Source: Nymphaea colorata
Lineage: Eukaryota; Streptophyta; Magnoliopsida; Nymphaeales; Nymphaeaceae
Direction of reading: 5' to 3'
Length of the DNA stretch: 64,000 nucleotides
Assembly (NCBI RefSeq): GCF_008831285.2
Contig: NC_045147.1
Coordinates: 23,646,981-23,710,980 of the forward strand
Shown here: one piece after another, positions 16,780 to 29,800 of the stretch
How the letters are laid out: the number at the start of each line of letters is the position of its first letter
Position numbering within the stretch: position 1 is the stretch's first letter
Program-made: the position numbers and the translations under genes
The notes under the pieces: generated by a model
Databases searched by the model: none
What the model was told of the DNA's origin: nothing
What the model saw: only the letters and a program-made list of their open reading frames with translations

Positions 16780-19700
16780 TAACTCACACGCACACACTCC
16801 CACTCTCGCTCTCTGTCTCCCCCTTCTTGTGAAGAACCCTCAGGTAAGCGAAACTCCTTGCTCCTTCTTCCTTGTTTCTTTATTATTTCTTCTTTAGCGC
16901 GAATTTTTTATTATTGTTTCTGCGCGCTAAGATTTCCGACTCAGACTCAGAGCTGCGTGAGGTTTGCTCATTCCTCTCTCTCTCTCTCTCTCTCTCCGAG
17001 CCCTAATATCTCGGATGGTTCACACGCTTTCTCATCAGAAACGCTCACCCACCAACCATGCCCACGGGGCCCTTTCTGGCTTCCACTATTCTCCCCGTCT
17101 CTCTCTCTGGGAAGAGTGTCCTAGACGTTTGCTTGATTAGAGATCTGTGACCGAACAAGGCTTAGTATTGACGTCGGCTTGCTGGATGGTTAAGTTAATT
17201 GTCTGCATCTTCTCTGTTCTGAGTTTGTTCTTGCAAAAGTTTCTGCTCGAGAGAGAAAATTGGGGTCTTCCGTAGAGGATTCATAAGCATAAGAAGCAGA
17301 CTGGGACTTTTTAACACTATGGTCGTGAAGGGTTCTTGTTGGCGTATACATACCTACGGTTCATTATTAAGTTAACCGACATGCAGTTCGTCTCCTGTCT
17401 TGGGCAGCCTTTAGCGGGATTTTTAGGTGTAAACACTCGAAAGTGAGATAATGGATTGGTCGGTTTCTTATGAATTGAGCCATTATGCCTAGAACGGAAA
17501 ATTAAATTGCAAGTTTGTTTCTTTGATCGCTTTTCGTCGTAGCAGATGTTTTTAATTATATTAAGATGTTACGTATTTGCTTGTGGGTATTTATTATGCA
17601 GAATTGCTTCAGATTTGGGCCCCCTTACTGGACCATATCAGCACCCTGCTGGATGGATGGCCAGACGGGGGCGATGTAACGTAAAAACATCTGTTAATTG
17701 CACCGCATCTGCGCTCATTTGTTTGTTTACGGGTCCACCTTGTCAGTATTCTATATTCACCTTCCTTGATCAGTCTTATGGAGATATCGATCTCCTAAAG
17801 TTTAATAAGTTTTATCAAATCTGGTTGAGCCATTTTACGAATATGTCGTACTCTCTTCAAAATTGTCCGAATCTATAGAATCTATACTTCCATAGGTTTC
17901 TTTACACTACCATGATCGCGGATTAACTTTGATTAAACTCTTAGATAATCTTTTAATGATGGTATATTACTATGTTGCCTCCAGTTTAAGTGCGCCGAAT
18001 GAATTTCTACCATCATGGTATGTGGATATCTGCAGCCTCTTCTCAATGATTATCAGAAGTCCGGATGAGGCTAAACGAATTTGCCAATACGACCCATAAG
18101 TCAGGAACCTTTTTTGGAAAAAACCTCTTGCATAGTTCCTGATGCGGTGTACGTTGAACGTTCTCCCTATGCGGGGACTATCTCAATTCTTAAGAACTAT
18201 TGTAATTTCAGCCGAATGATTTTATAATATGCCTTGTATGAAGGTAGATGCTGTTGAACCAATTATCACAAGCATCTGAAGTATGCTTGGATGTTTGCTT
18301 ATTTGAAATGGCTATTCTCCTTCAGGCAACGTCCCATGGATATTGTGAACACGAACTGCAGTTGCTTTTCTGACTTTTTATATAAGTTCTGAAAAAAAGG
18401 GATATGGTAAGCCATAAATGGAGTATCCCTGTTTTGTGGGCTTCAGGTTGGCTGACAATTCTAAAGGATGTCAAACTTCTTCAACATTTACGTATACTCC
18501 TTGCCAAGTGCAATATATCTAAGGTTGTTACTTTATCAGTTTATCTTCAATGGATGTGAGCTTTGAATGTCCTTGATGTGTTCATGTGGTGCAATAACTG
18601 AATAGAACTTGCTTCTGGCTGTAGCAGTGTGTCTTGTGGAATTTAATGGTGTATGCTCGCTTGTACAATATTGAAAAGCATTGAAGATATAGCTACTTAT
18701 TTTGCTCATACGCAGGATTATACAACTGTTATCTTCTTCCCTTGCCAATAGTTTTGTTCATTTTCCTATTGTGACAAATTATACTTGGAATGTAACGTCC
18801 TACAGAGTAAATGCTACTGATCAATATCTGCTACAGCATCTAGCGTGTCCTAGTACAATGTTTAGAATGTGTTGCTTGTATCCAATTTTGGATAAAAGAT
18901 GCTTCTCTGGGTCGTCTTGTCTACCTTTTAATCCTGCTGAACTTTGATGGAAGTTGAGATATGTGTCGCTTGATGCTACTGTTGCATTTATGATTTGCTA
19001 ATTGTATTCAACTTTGAACAAAAGCAATACATCTCTGGGTCGACTTCTTTACTTGATAATCCTTTTGAACTGTGATGGATGTTGAGGTATGCGGGGCCTG
19101 ACTTCAGTAGTCCCTTTTTTCCCCATCTGTCAGAATCTGATCCACTTCATAATTCTTGTTTTAACTGGAAAACTAGGAGAGTCCCGACCTTTGTGTGCGA
19201 GCATCAAAGAAGTCTTCTAAATTGGCTGTTTATGTGCTTAGGGTCTTAATCTTCCTGACAATTGCTGGCTTATGCAAAGGCACAAGCCTTGGAGTAGTCT
19301 AGATGTTATTTTACTCGTCATTCAGGAAGTAAAGGTGTTCGAGTGTATTATTATCTTCATGAATATGTTTTGGCAATGTCTGCCTGATGTGAAAACCATG
19401 CAAGATGACCGACAAATGTGCCAAAGACTCCTACTTTTACTTTTTTATTTCTTTGTCTAAACACTTTTGTCTCTCTGATTTACAGGATACCAGTTCTTGC
19501 AGTTTGGACATGTCTACCAAACATATGGTGGGAGCTCTTGTGGCGACTGGTGTGGTTGCCTATGCGTTTGATACTTTGGTTTCGGACAAGAAAATATTTG
19601 GAGGTGAGCTTGTTTTTCAGTTACCCTTGTGACGGCTTTATGCTTTTCTTGTGGTTTGATACTCCGAGTGTACGTCCAATCAGGGACCACTCCAACAACT

Positions 19701-19832
19701 GTGAGGGATAAAGAATGGTGGGAGGAGACAGACAAGAAATTTCAGGCATGGCCACGCACAGCTGGTCCTCCGGTGGTCATGAACCCTATCAGCCGACAAA
19801 ATTTCATTGTGAAGACAAAGGTTGATGACTGA
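16780..19832 (+). CDS. Small 80-aa conserved plant protein with one membrane segment
   Basis: Coding exons 19510-19603 and 19684-19832 join over an 80-bp intron (GGAG|GTGAGC ... CAATCAG|GG) in phase to give 80 aa. A probable 5' leader exon ends at 16843 (CTCAG|GTAAGC) and is spliced over about 2.64 kb to the acceptor at 19485 (TTTACAG), 24 bp before the ATG. Residues 5-23 form one hydrophobic segment (VGALVATGVVAYAF). The rest is soluble and strongly patterned: KEWWEETDKKFQAWPRTAGP, then PPVVMNPISRQNF. I recall conserved plant proteins of this size and ending, with a probable organellar, possibly mitochondrial, membrane location; no biochemical role can be read from the sequence. The start is the first ATG after the acceptor. 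The gene is convergent with the F-box gene. The leader exon and start at 16780 are inferred. Confidence 0.7.
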
Positions 19833-20891
19833 AGGTTACAATGTTTGTCTGTGGATATGGATATCTGGTTTAGTTGGAAAGCCTGGTAACAAAAACTGAA
19901 CTTTCCTAAGTCCCTTTAACGAACTTGATCATCTGTCTCTTTTCGTGTAAATCTTGGATGATGGTATTCACTGGAAGAATGCTACTTCTGTATGCACGGA
20001 TGTTATGAGTTTGAAGGCTAGCAAGTCGTTGTTAAATGCTGATAAACTAGGAAACGATCTTCTTCTTCCCTTCTTTCAAATTATGTATGTGCAAACACTT
20101 TTCATCGTTTGACTTGAAATCTTTAGTCTAAAAACGTAGCCTGACGTATGGGGCTCTTATTGGCAGCGCAGCCCACCCACATCAACTTCAGCTAGGGAAC
20201 CCTCAGCTTGTTCTTTGGTCTTCAAGGCATCTTTTTTCCTTTAAATGCGTCTGATATAGTTGTCTGGTTTGGTGGGTGCTTGTTAGGGGAAATCAAAACC
20301 ACTTGCATGAGTAATTTAATCAGGACTTGTAACAGTGCTGCCATGGAAAAAAATTTTCTTGTGAAGGGTATCTCCTTCTCGCTTGAGTTGATGACTCCAA
20401 CCCACAAGGAGGAAAGCTACTTTTTAGTTCATTGATTGGGCTTTGGCGATTAAGCAGTCAGTGTTTAAATCCCATGCCCGTCAGGATGTAACATGCAAGA
20501 AGATGGAGGGGACGAAAAGTGAGCTAACTTTGACCATAGCAGGACCACCATATGTAGAGGCTGAATAACCACGTCGGCGAGCGATAGTATCCTCTCTTAA
20601 CAACTCCGCATTCGCAGAGCAAAGTTGGACGGCTGTGAGTTTAAATGGCAAGATGCACGGGCATGATTCTAAGAGAAGATAGGCACCACTGTGAAGACAC
20701 AAACAGTAAATTTACATAAGCTTTAAAAAGTTTTGACTCCCTTATGACATCAAATACGTGGATTGTCTTTTCAGACTTAAAACCGTCCATCATCCATCAT
20801 CTTTAGACTACTATGTATTTGTTTTTACACAATTGTCAGGCATTTTCAGTCGATATATCAAAGATACAACAGGAAAAGAGAGGAAGATATC
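19833..20891. other. Intergenic region between two convergent genes
   Basis: This holds the 3' flanks of the small-protein gene (plus) and the F-box/LRR gene (minus). I see no further gene. Confidence 0.5.
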
Positions 20892-23800
20892 TTAGAACAG
20901 TACAAGAGGCTTGTTCAACCAGCGGATTTTGCATCCCCGTGATTGAAGCTTGTGGATGAGGTCCAGAGGGAGCAAGTACTTCAAACCTTCCAACAACTTA
21001 ACCTTCTGCACACTGTCAGAGGCTCGTAATGCAAGTCTAAAGCCGTCTAGAGAAACATGGGTCAGGTGCACCATCTTCACATCTTGTAAGCATTTGAGTC
21101 TACTAAATAGTGCATACAGCGCGCCATCCGATATTCTACAGTAGGATATATTTATCTGAATTAGCAGAGAAACAGACACGGATCAGAAACTACTATTGTC
21201 ATATATAGATAGCAGCTGCATTGCTTCAGGCAATGTAAACATTAAAACACCACTGCAATTAGATAATAACGTGAAATATTGCACTTGAGAAGTTCTTCGT
21301 CCTAGTTCAGTCTAAGTGCTCAAGTGTACGTGGAGCTTTAACAGAAAGGAAATGAACTCTAAGCAGACCTGTCTGAGGTTTAGAGAGTTCTGAACTAAGG
21401 CCCAGATGGCCCGATCAGTGATGGCATAGCATCGCTTTATATCCAACTGGGCAAGGCTGGTGAACCCATGCGCCATTTCGGTCATACCCAAGCACGTTAC
21501 TCTTATCAGTCCCCTCATTTCAAGCTCCGATAGTTTGCTTAAATTGGCGATGTGCTTCAATCCTATGTCGGTAATCTCAATACAATAGCAGATGTTGATT
21601 CTCTCGAGTTTCTTGCACCCTGTGGCTAATGCTGCTAGACCATCATCGCTAATTCCCACACATCTGACAAAAATCCGAAGATGACAACCACCATGAGGTT
21701 TCTAATATCCACCATATATGGGGCAAATGACATATAACAAAATGCATATTTTCGTTGAAGATTTACCTGTAGAGATCGAGTTCTTGTAGGTGCTTGCAGC
21801 TTGAAGCAATAGAGGCAATTCCTTTATCAGATATATCGATGCAGAGACCTAATTTTAGAATCTGCAACTCTCGGCACTTAGAGATATGCTTGAGACTAAC
21901 ATCATCTATGCTGCAGTCCGTCAGGTCAAGTTCATGGAGGAAGGAGCGATCTGCTCCAATTTTCTCAAGACCCTTCTCTGTGAACAAACCGCAGGATTCC
22001 ATCTTGAGGCACCTGAGGTTCTTACAGGAGCGGGCGATGGCAGCAAGAGCAGCATCAGTGAGTTCATGGCAGCAAGTGATGTCCAGCACTCTCAAGTCCT
22101 TACAGTGTTCTGTAAGATTGTTGATCCCCTCATCTGTTACACCAGCACATTTGCTCAACCCTATTTCACTCAGACACTGGCAGTTCCTGCTGATGTTTCC
22201 CAAGAATTCTGGGTATAATTCACAGGCGTCCAATCTGATTGCCGTCAGGTACTTGAGATCAGTCATCTTTGACAACAGTTGACATGTGAAATCCTGCACC
22301 ATACATTAGTCACGATCCTTAATAATTTCCTTCCTTTCGGATGCTTCAAACATCAATTCTGCATGCACAGTTGCCTACTGAAGACATACTTGAACACTAA
22401 TGAATTACTAGACTCTGAGCAACGAGAAAGGAGTATATCCACATCTCCCTCTGTTAAGGTAGATCTCCCCACACATTTCACATACGGAAATTTACCTGAG
22501 CAGTTTTTACAAACGAATTATTACATCGATATAAAGTTCCCACTTTCAACTAGAGACAAGGGAAAAGCACATTCTTCTGTAACACCTAAGAACGCAGTTT
22601 TGTTCGGTTCAAGACTTCAAGGAATATGGATTTCCTTTCCTTCAAGGAGCATGCTATATACTTGAACTTAGGGACATGTTATACAAGCAAGGTTACTCGG
22701 ATCGCTTATGCAGAGCAGATATGGCCAACAAAATAAGGTTTAATCTGGCAGAAAATCCTTACGTTTAGACAATATCCAGCACCAAGTTCCTGAACTCTCT
22801 TATTCCCTTTCAGAAAAGAAATCACGCCTAAAGTACTGATGTTTCTGCACCTCGATACGTCAATCTTCTGGTTGGCATAAAAGTAAAAAAAAATGAATAC
22901 ATTAACCAAAAACATTCTCCTAAACTTTCCATCTTCAACAAGGGAACAACGCAATCAAATTTTATATACACAAACACTACCATGTTACATATAAACGTAC
23001 CATCGTAGAACATTGACGAGATCATCCTTTTTATTGGTTATTTACCTGAAGAGAAGAACCGCGGTTCCTTAGGCAGTTTAGGCCATTGTCGTCCACCATC
23101 ATACAACCTACCATGGTTAACACCTCTAACTTGTTCGCGCATGCAATCGAACGAAGACACTTGTTCGTTACCTTCGTACCACCAAGAGATCAAAATCAAT
23201 TATTATTGGTCTCCTGGTCAAACTGATGAAGTGATTCGATTAAACGGCATTGCTAGAAGGAAACCGAGATGGGTACCCACCGAAAGATAGGAAATGTCGA
23301 GGAATGTGAGATCCTTGCACTTAGTGACTACGAATTCAACACCCAGATCAGTGATCAACCTGCACCATTTCAGATTCAGCAAGCACAATTTGCTGCATCC
23401 TACTGCAATTCTGACCAGTCCGATGTCCGTAATCTTTAGGCATTTCACCAGAGTCACGCGTCTGAGATTGGGGGCAAAAGAGAGGGCAGCTGCCTCCGAA
23501 TCACTAAATCTGCAGCAATAAGAGAGATCAATCTCTTCCAAATTCGGGCATCTATTCGCAAGAGCTTCCAGACCCCTGCAATCGATTCTCGTCGCCCTGC
23601 TGAGATTGACCGACCTAAGGAGATCGCTGCGAACACGGTAAATGACCTGATTCGTTAGCCGTGGGCAGACAGAGAGATCCAGATGCTCCAAGCCAGAGAA
23701 GATCCCGAGAACTCTAGGCAATACCTCTGGCCTTAAGATCTTGATGCTCTTCCTCGACACTGCCTCGATTTTTAGGAAATCCCTGCAGACTAATCTCCAT

Positions 23801-23901
23801 GTTTTTTTGTCTTCGACCTTCTCAAGTATTTTGACGAGAATGTCGTCCAACAAGAAGGAGAGAACCTTAGGTGAGTTGGAAAACTCTGTCTTCTTGATCA
23901 T
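20892..23901 (-). CDS. FBL3-like: F-box/LRR-repeat protein, FBL3-like
   Basis: Six exons: 23901-23281, 23171-23046, 22864-22763, 22293-21767, 21663-21369 and 21155-20892. All joins keep phase and encode 644 aa, close to the about 665 aa of Arabidopsis FBL3. An N-terminal F-box (about residues 10-50: LLDDILVKILEKVEDKKTWR, LVCRDF) is followed by many cysteine-containing LRRs of the type L-x-L-x-x-C-x-x-I-T-D-x-G-L, for example ITDIGLVRIAVGCSKL and SLKHISKCRELQILKLGLC. The C-terminus keeps YLLPLDLIHKLQSRGCKI, then stops about 25 residues earlier than I recall for FBL3. Family role: substrate-recognition subunit of an SCF (SKP1-CUL1-F-box) ubiquitin ligase; the target is unknown. The start is the first ATG after an in-frame stop at about 23921. 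Exon 1 ends in a weak donor (TCG|GTGGGT), chosen because exon 2 then continues the LRR as in homologues. Confidence 0.9.
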
Positions 23902-24906
23902 CGAAAAGAAGATGATTGCAGAAACCAAACCTTAGAGGGGAGCTAGTTCTGAGATTGGCAACACAGATCAGTCGAGATAAAAGCCCCACAAAACTCCTTG
24001 TCAAAAAAGAACCCTGACAGGTACGGACTTTTTCATGAGGAGGGTGGGCACCATTCAAAAGAAGCTGAAACCCCACGTTCGCGAACTGCAGAGAGAAAGC
24101 AAGCGTGGTTCTTCAATTCGTCGGAAGACGAAAGAACAAGACAGAGGGAGCTCAGATGTGTGGGATAGGAAGGCAGGAAATCGCGGAGAGTCCCGGGTGA
24201 GAGAGAGAGAAGCGAGAAGCAAAAATCAAGATGGATCAAATTTTCTCTTCCAGGGTATTCCTTTCAGGTGGGGACGAACAAGAAGAAGAGAAAAGGCAAA
24301 ACATCGGGTTCAACACGGTGAGAGACATCAATAAAAAATAATAGCAGCAGCCTGCTCCCTCCGACGACGAATCTCTCGACGCTGACTTTCATCGTGGATT
24401 CTCTTTCTCTCTCTCCCTCTTCCTGCCTTTATTCTGTCACTGAAAACCTGTCTCCAGCACGACAACGAAGAAACCGCAACCAAAAATCATTTGCCAAAAC
24501 CTCGAACTCGCGAAACCACCAAAATATCTCCCATTATGACGCCGGAAACCAAGCTTCACGTCCTCGGAAAGTCGCCTTCCCCGGTCCACCCTCTTTGGAA
24601 AGAAAATAGGAAATACAAGATAGATAACGGATTACAAAAACCTTCCCGTCTTCCTCCGTTTTCTCAACCCCCACAATCACCGAAATGACCAGTCTAAAGG
24701 ACATTACGGTAATTATGAGAAAAAAAAAGATAAAGGTAAACTGAAGTACTACGGGGGAATTGTTAGTTTATCGTTACGAGCGCGTCACCTTCTCTCTAAA
24801 CCAATAATAGAAAAAAAAAAAAACACACATTTGAAGGCGTACGTTCAAAAGTACGGGTCGTCCCGGAGATGTCCCGCACTCCACCTTTGTTTTCTTCCCC
24901 TTGCGT
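23902..24906. other. Upstream region of the F-box gene
   Basis: Purine-rich plus-strand sequence with open frames but no recognisable protein. It probably contains the F-box gene promoter and 5' UTR. Confidence 0.4.
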
Positions 24907-24910
24907 GCCG

Positions 24911-25173
24911 CCGCCGTCGGCCGTACTAATCCGCCAAGCTGAGCCGACGCTCAAGTGGAGCCGGTTTTTTATGGTGGCGCTGCCGCTCGATGTCGTCCTT
25001 TTAACGACTCACTTATAAGATGCAATTGATCCAAATGTCACTACAAAGTTTCAAATCTATGGCCAAAGCAGAGTTTGCCCTTTGGTGCGGAGCCCAACTG
25101 CTCACTTCCTGATTCCGCTCTGACCCGACCGCCGGCTGTTGGCATTAACCAGGGTTAGTCATTAAACCCATTT
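24911..25173 (+). repeat. Direct repeat flanking the inhibitor pseudogene, left copy
   Basis: About 263 bp, from 'ccgccgtcggcc' through 'ggtggcgctgccgctcgatg' to 'ggttagtcattaaaccc'. It matches 26581-26846 at a constant offset of about 1670 bp with scattered substitutions and small indels. The right copy is in the same orientation. Confidence 0.85.
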
Positions 25174-25701
25174 ACATCTGTAATGGGCCTACGTGTGGTT
25201 GTGGCTCCTTCGAATTTGTAATCTGCATATATCATCCCTCTATTTTCACGCTCACCTTTAATGATGGTGGGTTTGATGATCAACGACTTTCATCCATTGA
25301 AGGAAGATGTTATCCACGTGATTTTGTCTCAACTGGATGCGACGAGCTGCCCTCTTTAATTTAGATTATTTTTCCATATGAAACAAAGCTTAACGGAGCT
25401 CGGCCCAGCCCGGTACCTAACGGGTCGGGCCCAGACTTGAGTATGTGATCATCAAAGGCCCGACGAGAAGCCCGACAGAACATTAATTTTTTTTAAAAAA
25501 AAAATTTAACTTAGGTTAGGGTGAAACTGAAACCTAAGTTACTTTCATTCTCATTTCATTTCTTCCTATCGTTCTCCTCTACTCTGCGGCTCTACGAGAG
25601 CAGCAAGACTAGTTTCCTTCGATAGTTCGACTGCCTCCTCCGGTCCTCCCCTTCACCCATCGGTTCGTCCTCTCTGTTGCCCATCGGCTCGTCCTGCCAT
25701 A

Positions 25702-26087
25702 ATGTGCATTTTGTTTTTCTTGGTGTTCTTCTCTGCTTCCTCGATGCATGTTAATGGTGAAGAGGGATTGAGTTCATAAAGAAGACTTGCAACCAAACAC
25801 TTGACTACAACTTCTGTTTGAGCATGCTGCAAGCAAACAACAGAAGCTGCCATGCAAATCTCACCAGTTTGGACGCCATTGCCTTGGAAATGAGCATAAA
25901 GAATGCAACGTCTACGTTGTCATACATCTCTAAACTGCTCAAGCAGAAGACTGATCCTTGCACCAAAGCTCGCCTGAAAGCGTATAATGAGTTGTACTCG
26001 AGCACCATCGATTCGTTTAAGTCCAGCATCGAGAATTTGGGGGCTAAGCGGTATGACGACGTGAACGTGGTGATTCGGCCCGGTTAG
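25702..26087 (+). pseudogene. Broken plant invertase/pectin methylesterase inhibitor (PMEI) gene
   Basis: An ATG at 25702 opens a signal-peptide frame (MCILFFLVFFSASSMHVNG) that stops at 25777. The mature protein resumes in another frame from about 25770: FIKKTCNQTLDYNFC, the first conserved cysteine pair of PMEI-domain proteins, then MLQANNRSCHANLTSLDA and a four-helix-bundle-like stretch to the TAG at 26085. Three defects are visible: a one-base frameshift between signal and mature parts; the second cysteine of the usual ARLKAC motif is Tyr (ARLKAY); and the frame stops after about 105 mature residues, where the family usually has about 150. Intact relatives are secreted and inhibit cell-wall invertase or pectin methylesterase. 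The gene lies between two direct repeats. A sequencing indel could mimic the frameshift but not the truncation. Confidence 0.8.
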
Positions 26088-26580
26088 TTAATTGACTTAC
26101 ATTTGGGTATTTTTTTGGGCTGGGCCGGTCCTAGTCTGGATGGTCTCGATATGATGTTAATGCTTTGCGCATTTTGTGACATACACAATATTCTTCTCTG
26201 TCATTGGTTCATCTTATTATATTATCTTTTTTTATCTTTGTCGTCTCGTTTGTATTCAGAAGGAATACAAAATAAACAATGAAAGGCTTCTTTATTTAAT
26301 AATAGCTGTTACAGAATCGTTCTGCTATTTGCGATTGTAATATTATTATTTGAATTGTCGGGAGATGATCAAAGTAATTTATTAAAAGCAGAAGTTACGG
26401 AAGAAAAGATTTGGATATATATAAACAGAAACTAGCTAGACCTTCTAAATTTTTGTAAGAAAATATATTTTAAAATATAAATACGAATTCAACATAGAAT
26501 ATGTTTTAGTTAAAGTTGTTTTTAAAGAAACCATTAGTTTTTACACTATTAAAAAAATTGAAGTCATAAGAGCCGTTCGG

Positions 26581-26846
26581 CCGCCATCGGCCATACTAAT
26601 CCGCCGAGTTGAGCCGACGCTCAAGCGGAGCCGGTTCCTAATGGTGGCGCTGCCGCTCGATGTCGTCCTTTTAACGGCTCTACTTATAAAATGCAATTGA
26701 TCCAAATGATGTAGATGTCACATTTTCAAATCTATGCGCAAAGCAGAGTTTGCCCTTGGTGCCAAACCGAGCTGCTTACTTCCTGCTTCCGCAATGATCC
26801 GACTGCCGACTGTTGGCATTAACTAGGGTTAGTCGTTAAACCCATT
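26581..26846 (+). repeat. Direct repeat flanking the inhibitor pseudogene, right copy
   Basis: Partner of 24911-25173. The shared block ends at 'gttaaaccca'; beyond it the sequences diverge. Confidence 0.85.
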
Positions 26847-29800
26847 CTCAGGGTCAAGGTGTCCTGATGACCGGGACATACCAGCCGGAATGGAAAGTCT
26901 GGTGATGTAGTCCGGATAACCTGACGTCTTGTCATCTACTCTTTCCTTTTTCTTTTTTTTTAGAGAGATTCTTTCTTCTGTGGTTTATCGATTACTTAGC
27001 TTAATTTTCATGAGTATGCAATGTCTACCAGTCGCCATCGGAATACCAACCATTTGATACTGCATCTTTCCATGCACTAAATCAATAGAGTGCTGCTGAT
27101 TGGTGAGGAATTGAAATTAAATCATATTGCAGATGTATGTAAACCGTCCAAATTGCGGACAATTAAGCAACGTTTTATGTATAGCAATAGTTATGGTATT
27201 TTTAACCATGGTTTACAGTATTTTTAGTAACAGGTTCTAAATATCTAATCTTTCTGCAACATCCCACAGTTGACTGGTTTCAAATTTCATTCAATATTCT
27301 GATCAATTTTTTTTAAGAGAAGCTGCCTCACTTTTAGTTATGTAACATAAGATATGTAACATAAGATAGAAGATGTAAATAATGACTTTTACTGCAGAAG
27401 TAAAACGTGAATGAATCAATCATATGCTACGTACAACCTCCTCGCTCAATCATTGATCAATAATAGGAGGTTTTTTTTTTTTTTTTTGTGAAAAGAAGCC
27501 CCCTCTAAGAGTTGCTATATATATATATATATATATAAAGTTGCTATGAGAATTGCTAACAACTAGCGAATAGAAAAACATTTATAGAGAAGGTTGACAA
27601 TGGCATCATCAGACATCTGACTCCTAATTAGCTTCCAATAGAGATAGTTCCATGTGAACCCATTATTCAACTTTTATTAGCACTGGAATTGCCCGTTTCT
27701 CGCTATCAACTGTACCGTATCCTTTAATATTTGTGAAGTCCCTTTGATCGGATCCGTTTGTGAAGTCCACGAATCCCTGCATCTCTGGTCATTGACGTGC
27801 ACAAAAAGAATTGACATGACACAGCACATAAAGGAGTGCGAGGAAATGCAAGCGTGACAGGTTCTCATAAAGAAAAAAATGTGAAATCACATCTTAAAAC
27901 AAGAAAGAGATGACGAGAGACCAGAGGCACTATACAAAAAACTTAGGTAGTTTTAATTCTCTTATATATATTTATATATATTTAGTGGTGTGTTTAATCA
28001 TATCTGTCCGATGGATTGCATTATATGGTTATAGTTAGATCAAACTCGATGATTAGATTAAGATTTGATTGACAACAATAGAAGGTTTGATTAGATTAGA
28101 TTAGATTAAGATTAGATTAAATCACTTGATCTTGTTTCTACTCGATGTGATTTGCCGTCCTCTTTAATTTACATTCAGATTCTTTTTCCACCTACGCACA
28201 TGCATGTCCTGCCATTTTAATATGCACTTTATTGGGCATACTTTAAGATCATTTATGAGGACTTCGTTCTTAAAATTTAAACTATTAGACCGAACTCAAT
28301 AAATTAAAATGATCCAACCGCTGCCATAAATCTTTCCCAGAGGCCACGGCAGTAGCATGTGATGTTTCATTCATCTAACGTTGCTCAAGAACAGGTTTGA
28401 AGAGTACGTCGTGATTGTTTCTGTTTTTTTTTTCTTGCCGGCAATTTAAGACAGATAAAGGGGAGATGCCCTGCTGAAGGCCGAATTTAACCATCTGCAA
28501 CGGACGCCTTAGGCATGCATATGAACACGCGCTGCTTGAAAATGACCAGGTAACTAAGTCTTCTCGCATCCTCCAAGCTAAAGAGGCCAAGAGTTCAATA
28601 TCTATGATCTGCACCATTTATCTTGAAGAATTAGCCAAAATTTCAGGAGAGGCAACGGAGTAATACGTAGTTACAGGTTGTATACTGAAATGCTCGATAC
28701 TAGGAGAGCGTGGTAGACATGCATATTTCAGATCAACAAATTCTGTAAGTCCACCGCATCAATGAATTCCAGCATCCTTGTGAGATTGTTTCCGGAAGTG
28801 AAGTATTGTCATGGAGAAAGTTCATTTCTAACTTAAAGCAGCCCAGGCTGTAGCAGGCCAGGAAAGCTTTCGAAACAATTTGAAGCACTTAAATTGAATG
28901 GGCCTATACCAACCAAGCACGCCGGGAAAAAAAAGCATTTGTGACATGCGTGGGCCAGGTTTGCCCAGAGGTTGGTAGGAGCTAACTGTAACTGGATCCT
29001 AAAATAGAAACCACTATCTGTCTAGTGGCCCCTCCTGTGTGAGAGCCAGAATAGGCATGTCCACTGTCCAGAACAGGAACAAACTATTACTGCTGCCAAA
29101 TTACCTCTAAGGGCCATAGTGTCAACGTTAATACAGGTCAAGATGGGTCCACATGTATTAAACGATAAAAAATACTTTAACCATCAAGTCTTGTTCCACT
29201 GCACAGCATGAAGGGATCGACTTGATCAGGAGAGAGCAGCAGCAAGTAGAATTCTGGTTCTTGGTTTCAGGAATGTCAATGTACTCACCCTGGATGGAGA
29301 GGCGTGGCCCACGAAAATATGCATATGGCTAAGCATGTTGACGGAGTAGAAACTCTGATTCGATTGCACCAACAAGATCTGCATTTGAACTAAGTCCTAA
29401 GATATTCCCATGATTATCATGTCAAAAGAAATAGACCAGGTTTCTTTGAATGCATAGATTCGAGAATCCAACACACATCATTGCTCTGTTCCTCCTAGGC
29501 TATCTTCTTCAACCATCCAACAGCAACATACGGTGTTTCCAAGACTGTAACTACATTTCTTCTCTGTTAATGCAGGCCGGCTACTCCCATCCTTCGCCTC
29601 TTGATGGTTATTACCCATTGGAGTCCGCCCAATGCTTAACGCAAATCTTACTTCGGCTTAATGAAACCGATTTTGCCTCAAAAGAGGTAATAATGCACAA
29701 CTGCTGTTGATGCAAATTTGCAAGTCATGTTTTCACCTGGTTAGTGCACCCGTATGGTTTATATCTATGACTGGAAGTGGTGGGGAGGTCGTTGGGGGCA

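Larger units (their letters stand above)
10830..17680. repeat. Segmental tandem duplication, copy B
   Basis: Collinear partner of 40-4310 (landmarks given there). Similarity is clear in blocks up to the leader and first intron of the small-protein gene: copy A 3900-4300 aligns with 17240-17660 over nearly all its length, including 'cttactggac' at 4242 and 17624. Copy B is longer; the extra length lies mostly between about 13500 and 15900. No protein-coding gene is recognised inside it before the leader exon at about 16780. Copy B lies next to the intact gene; copy A looks like a truncated relic. Confidence 0.75.

Noticed and set aside
21794-22282. 162-codon plus-strand ORF
   Set aside because: Antisense shadow of F-box/LRR exon 4, which is clearly coding on the minus strand.
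24035-24334. 99-codon Arg/Lys-rich plus-strand ORF
   Set aside because: Purine-rich upstream sequence of the F-box gene without domain or good start context.
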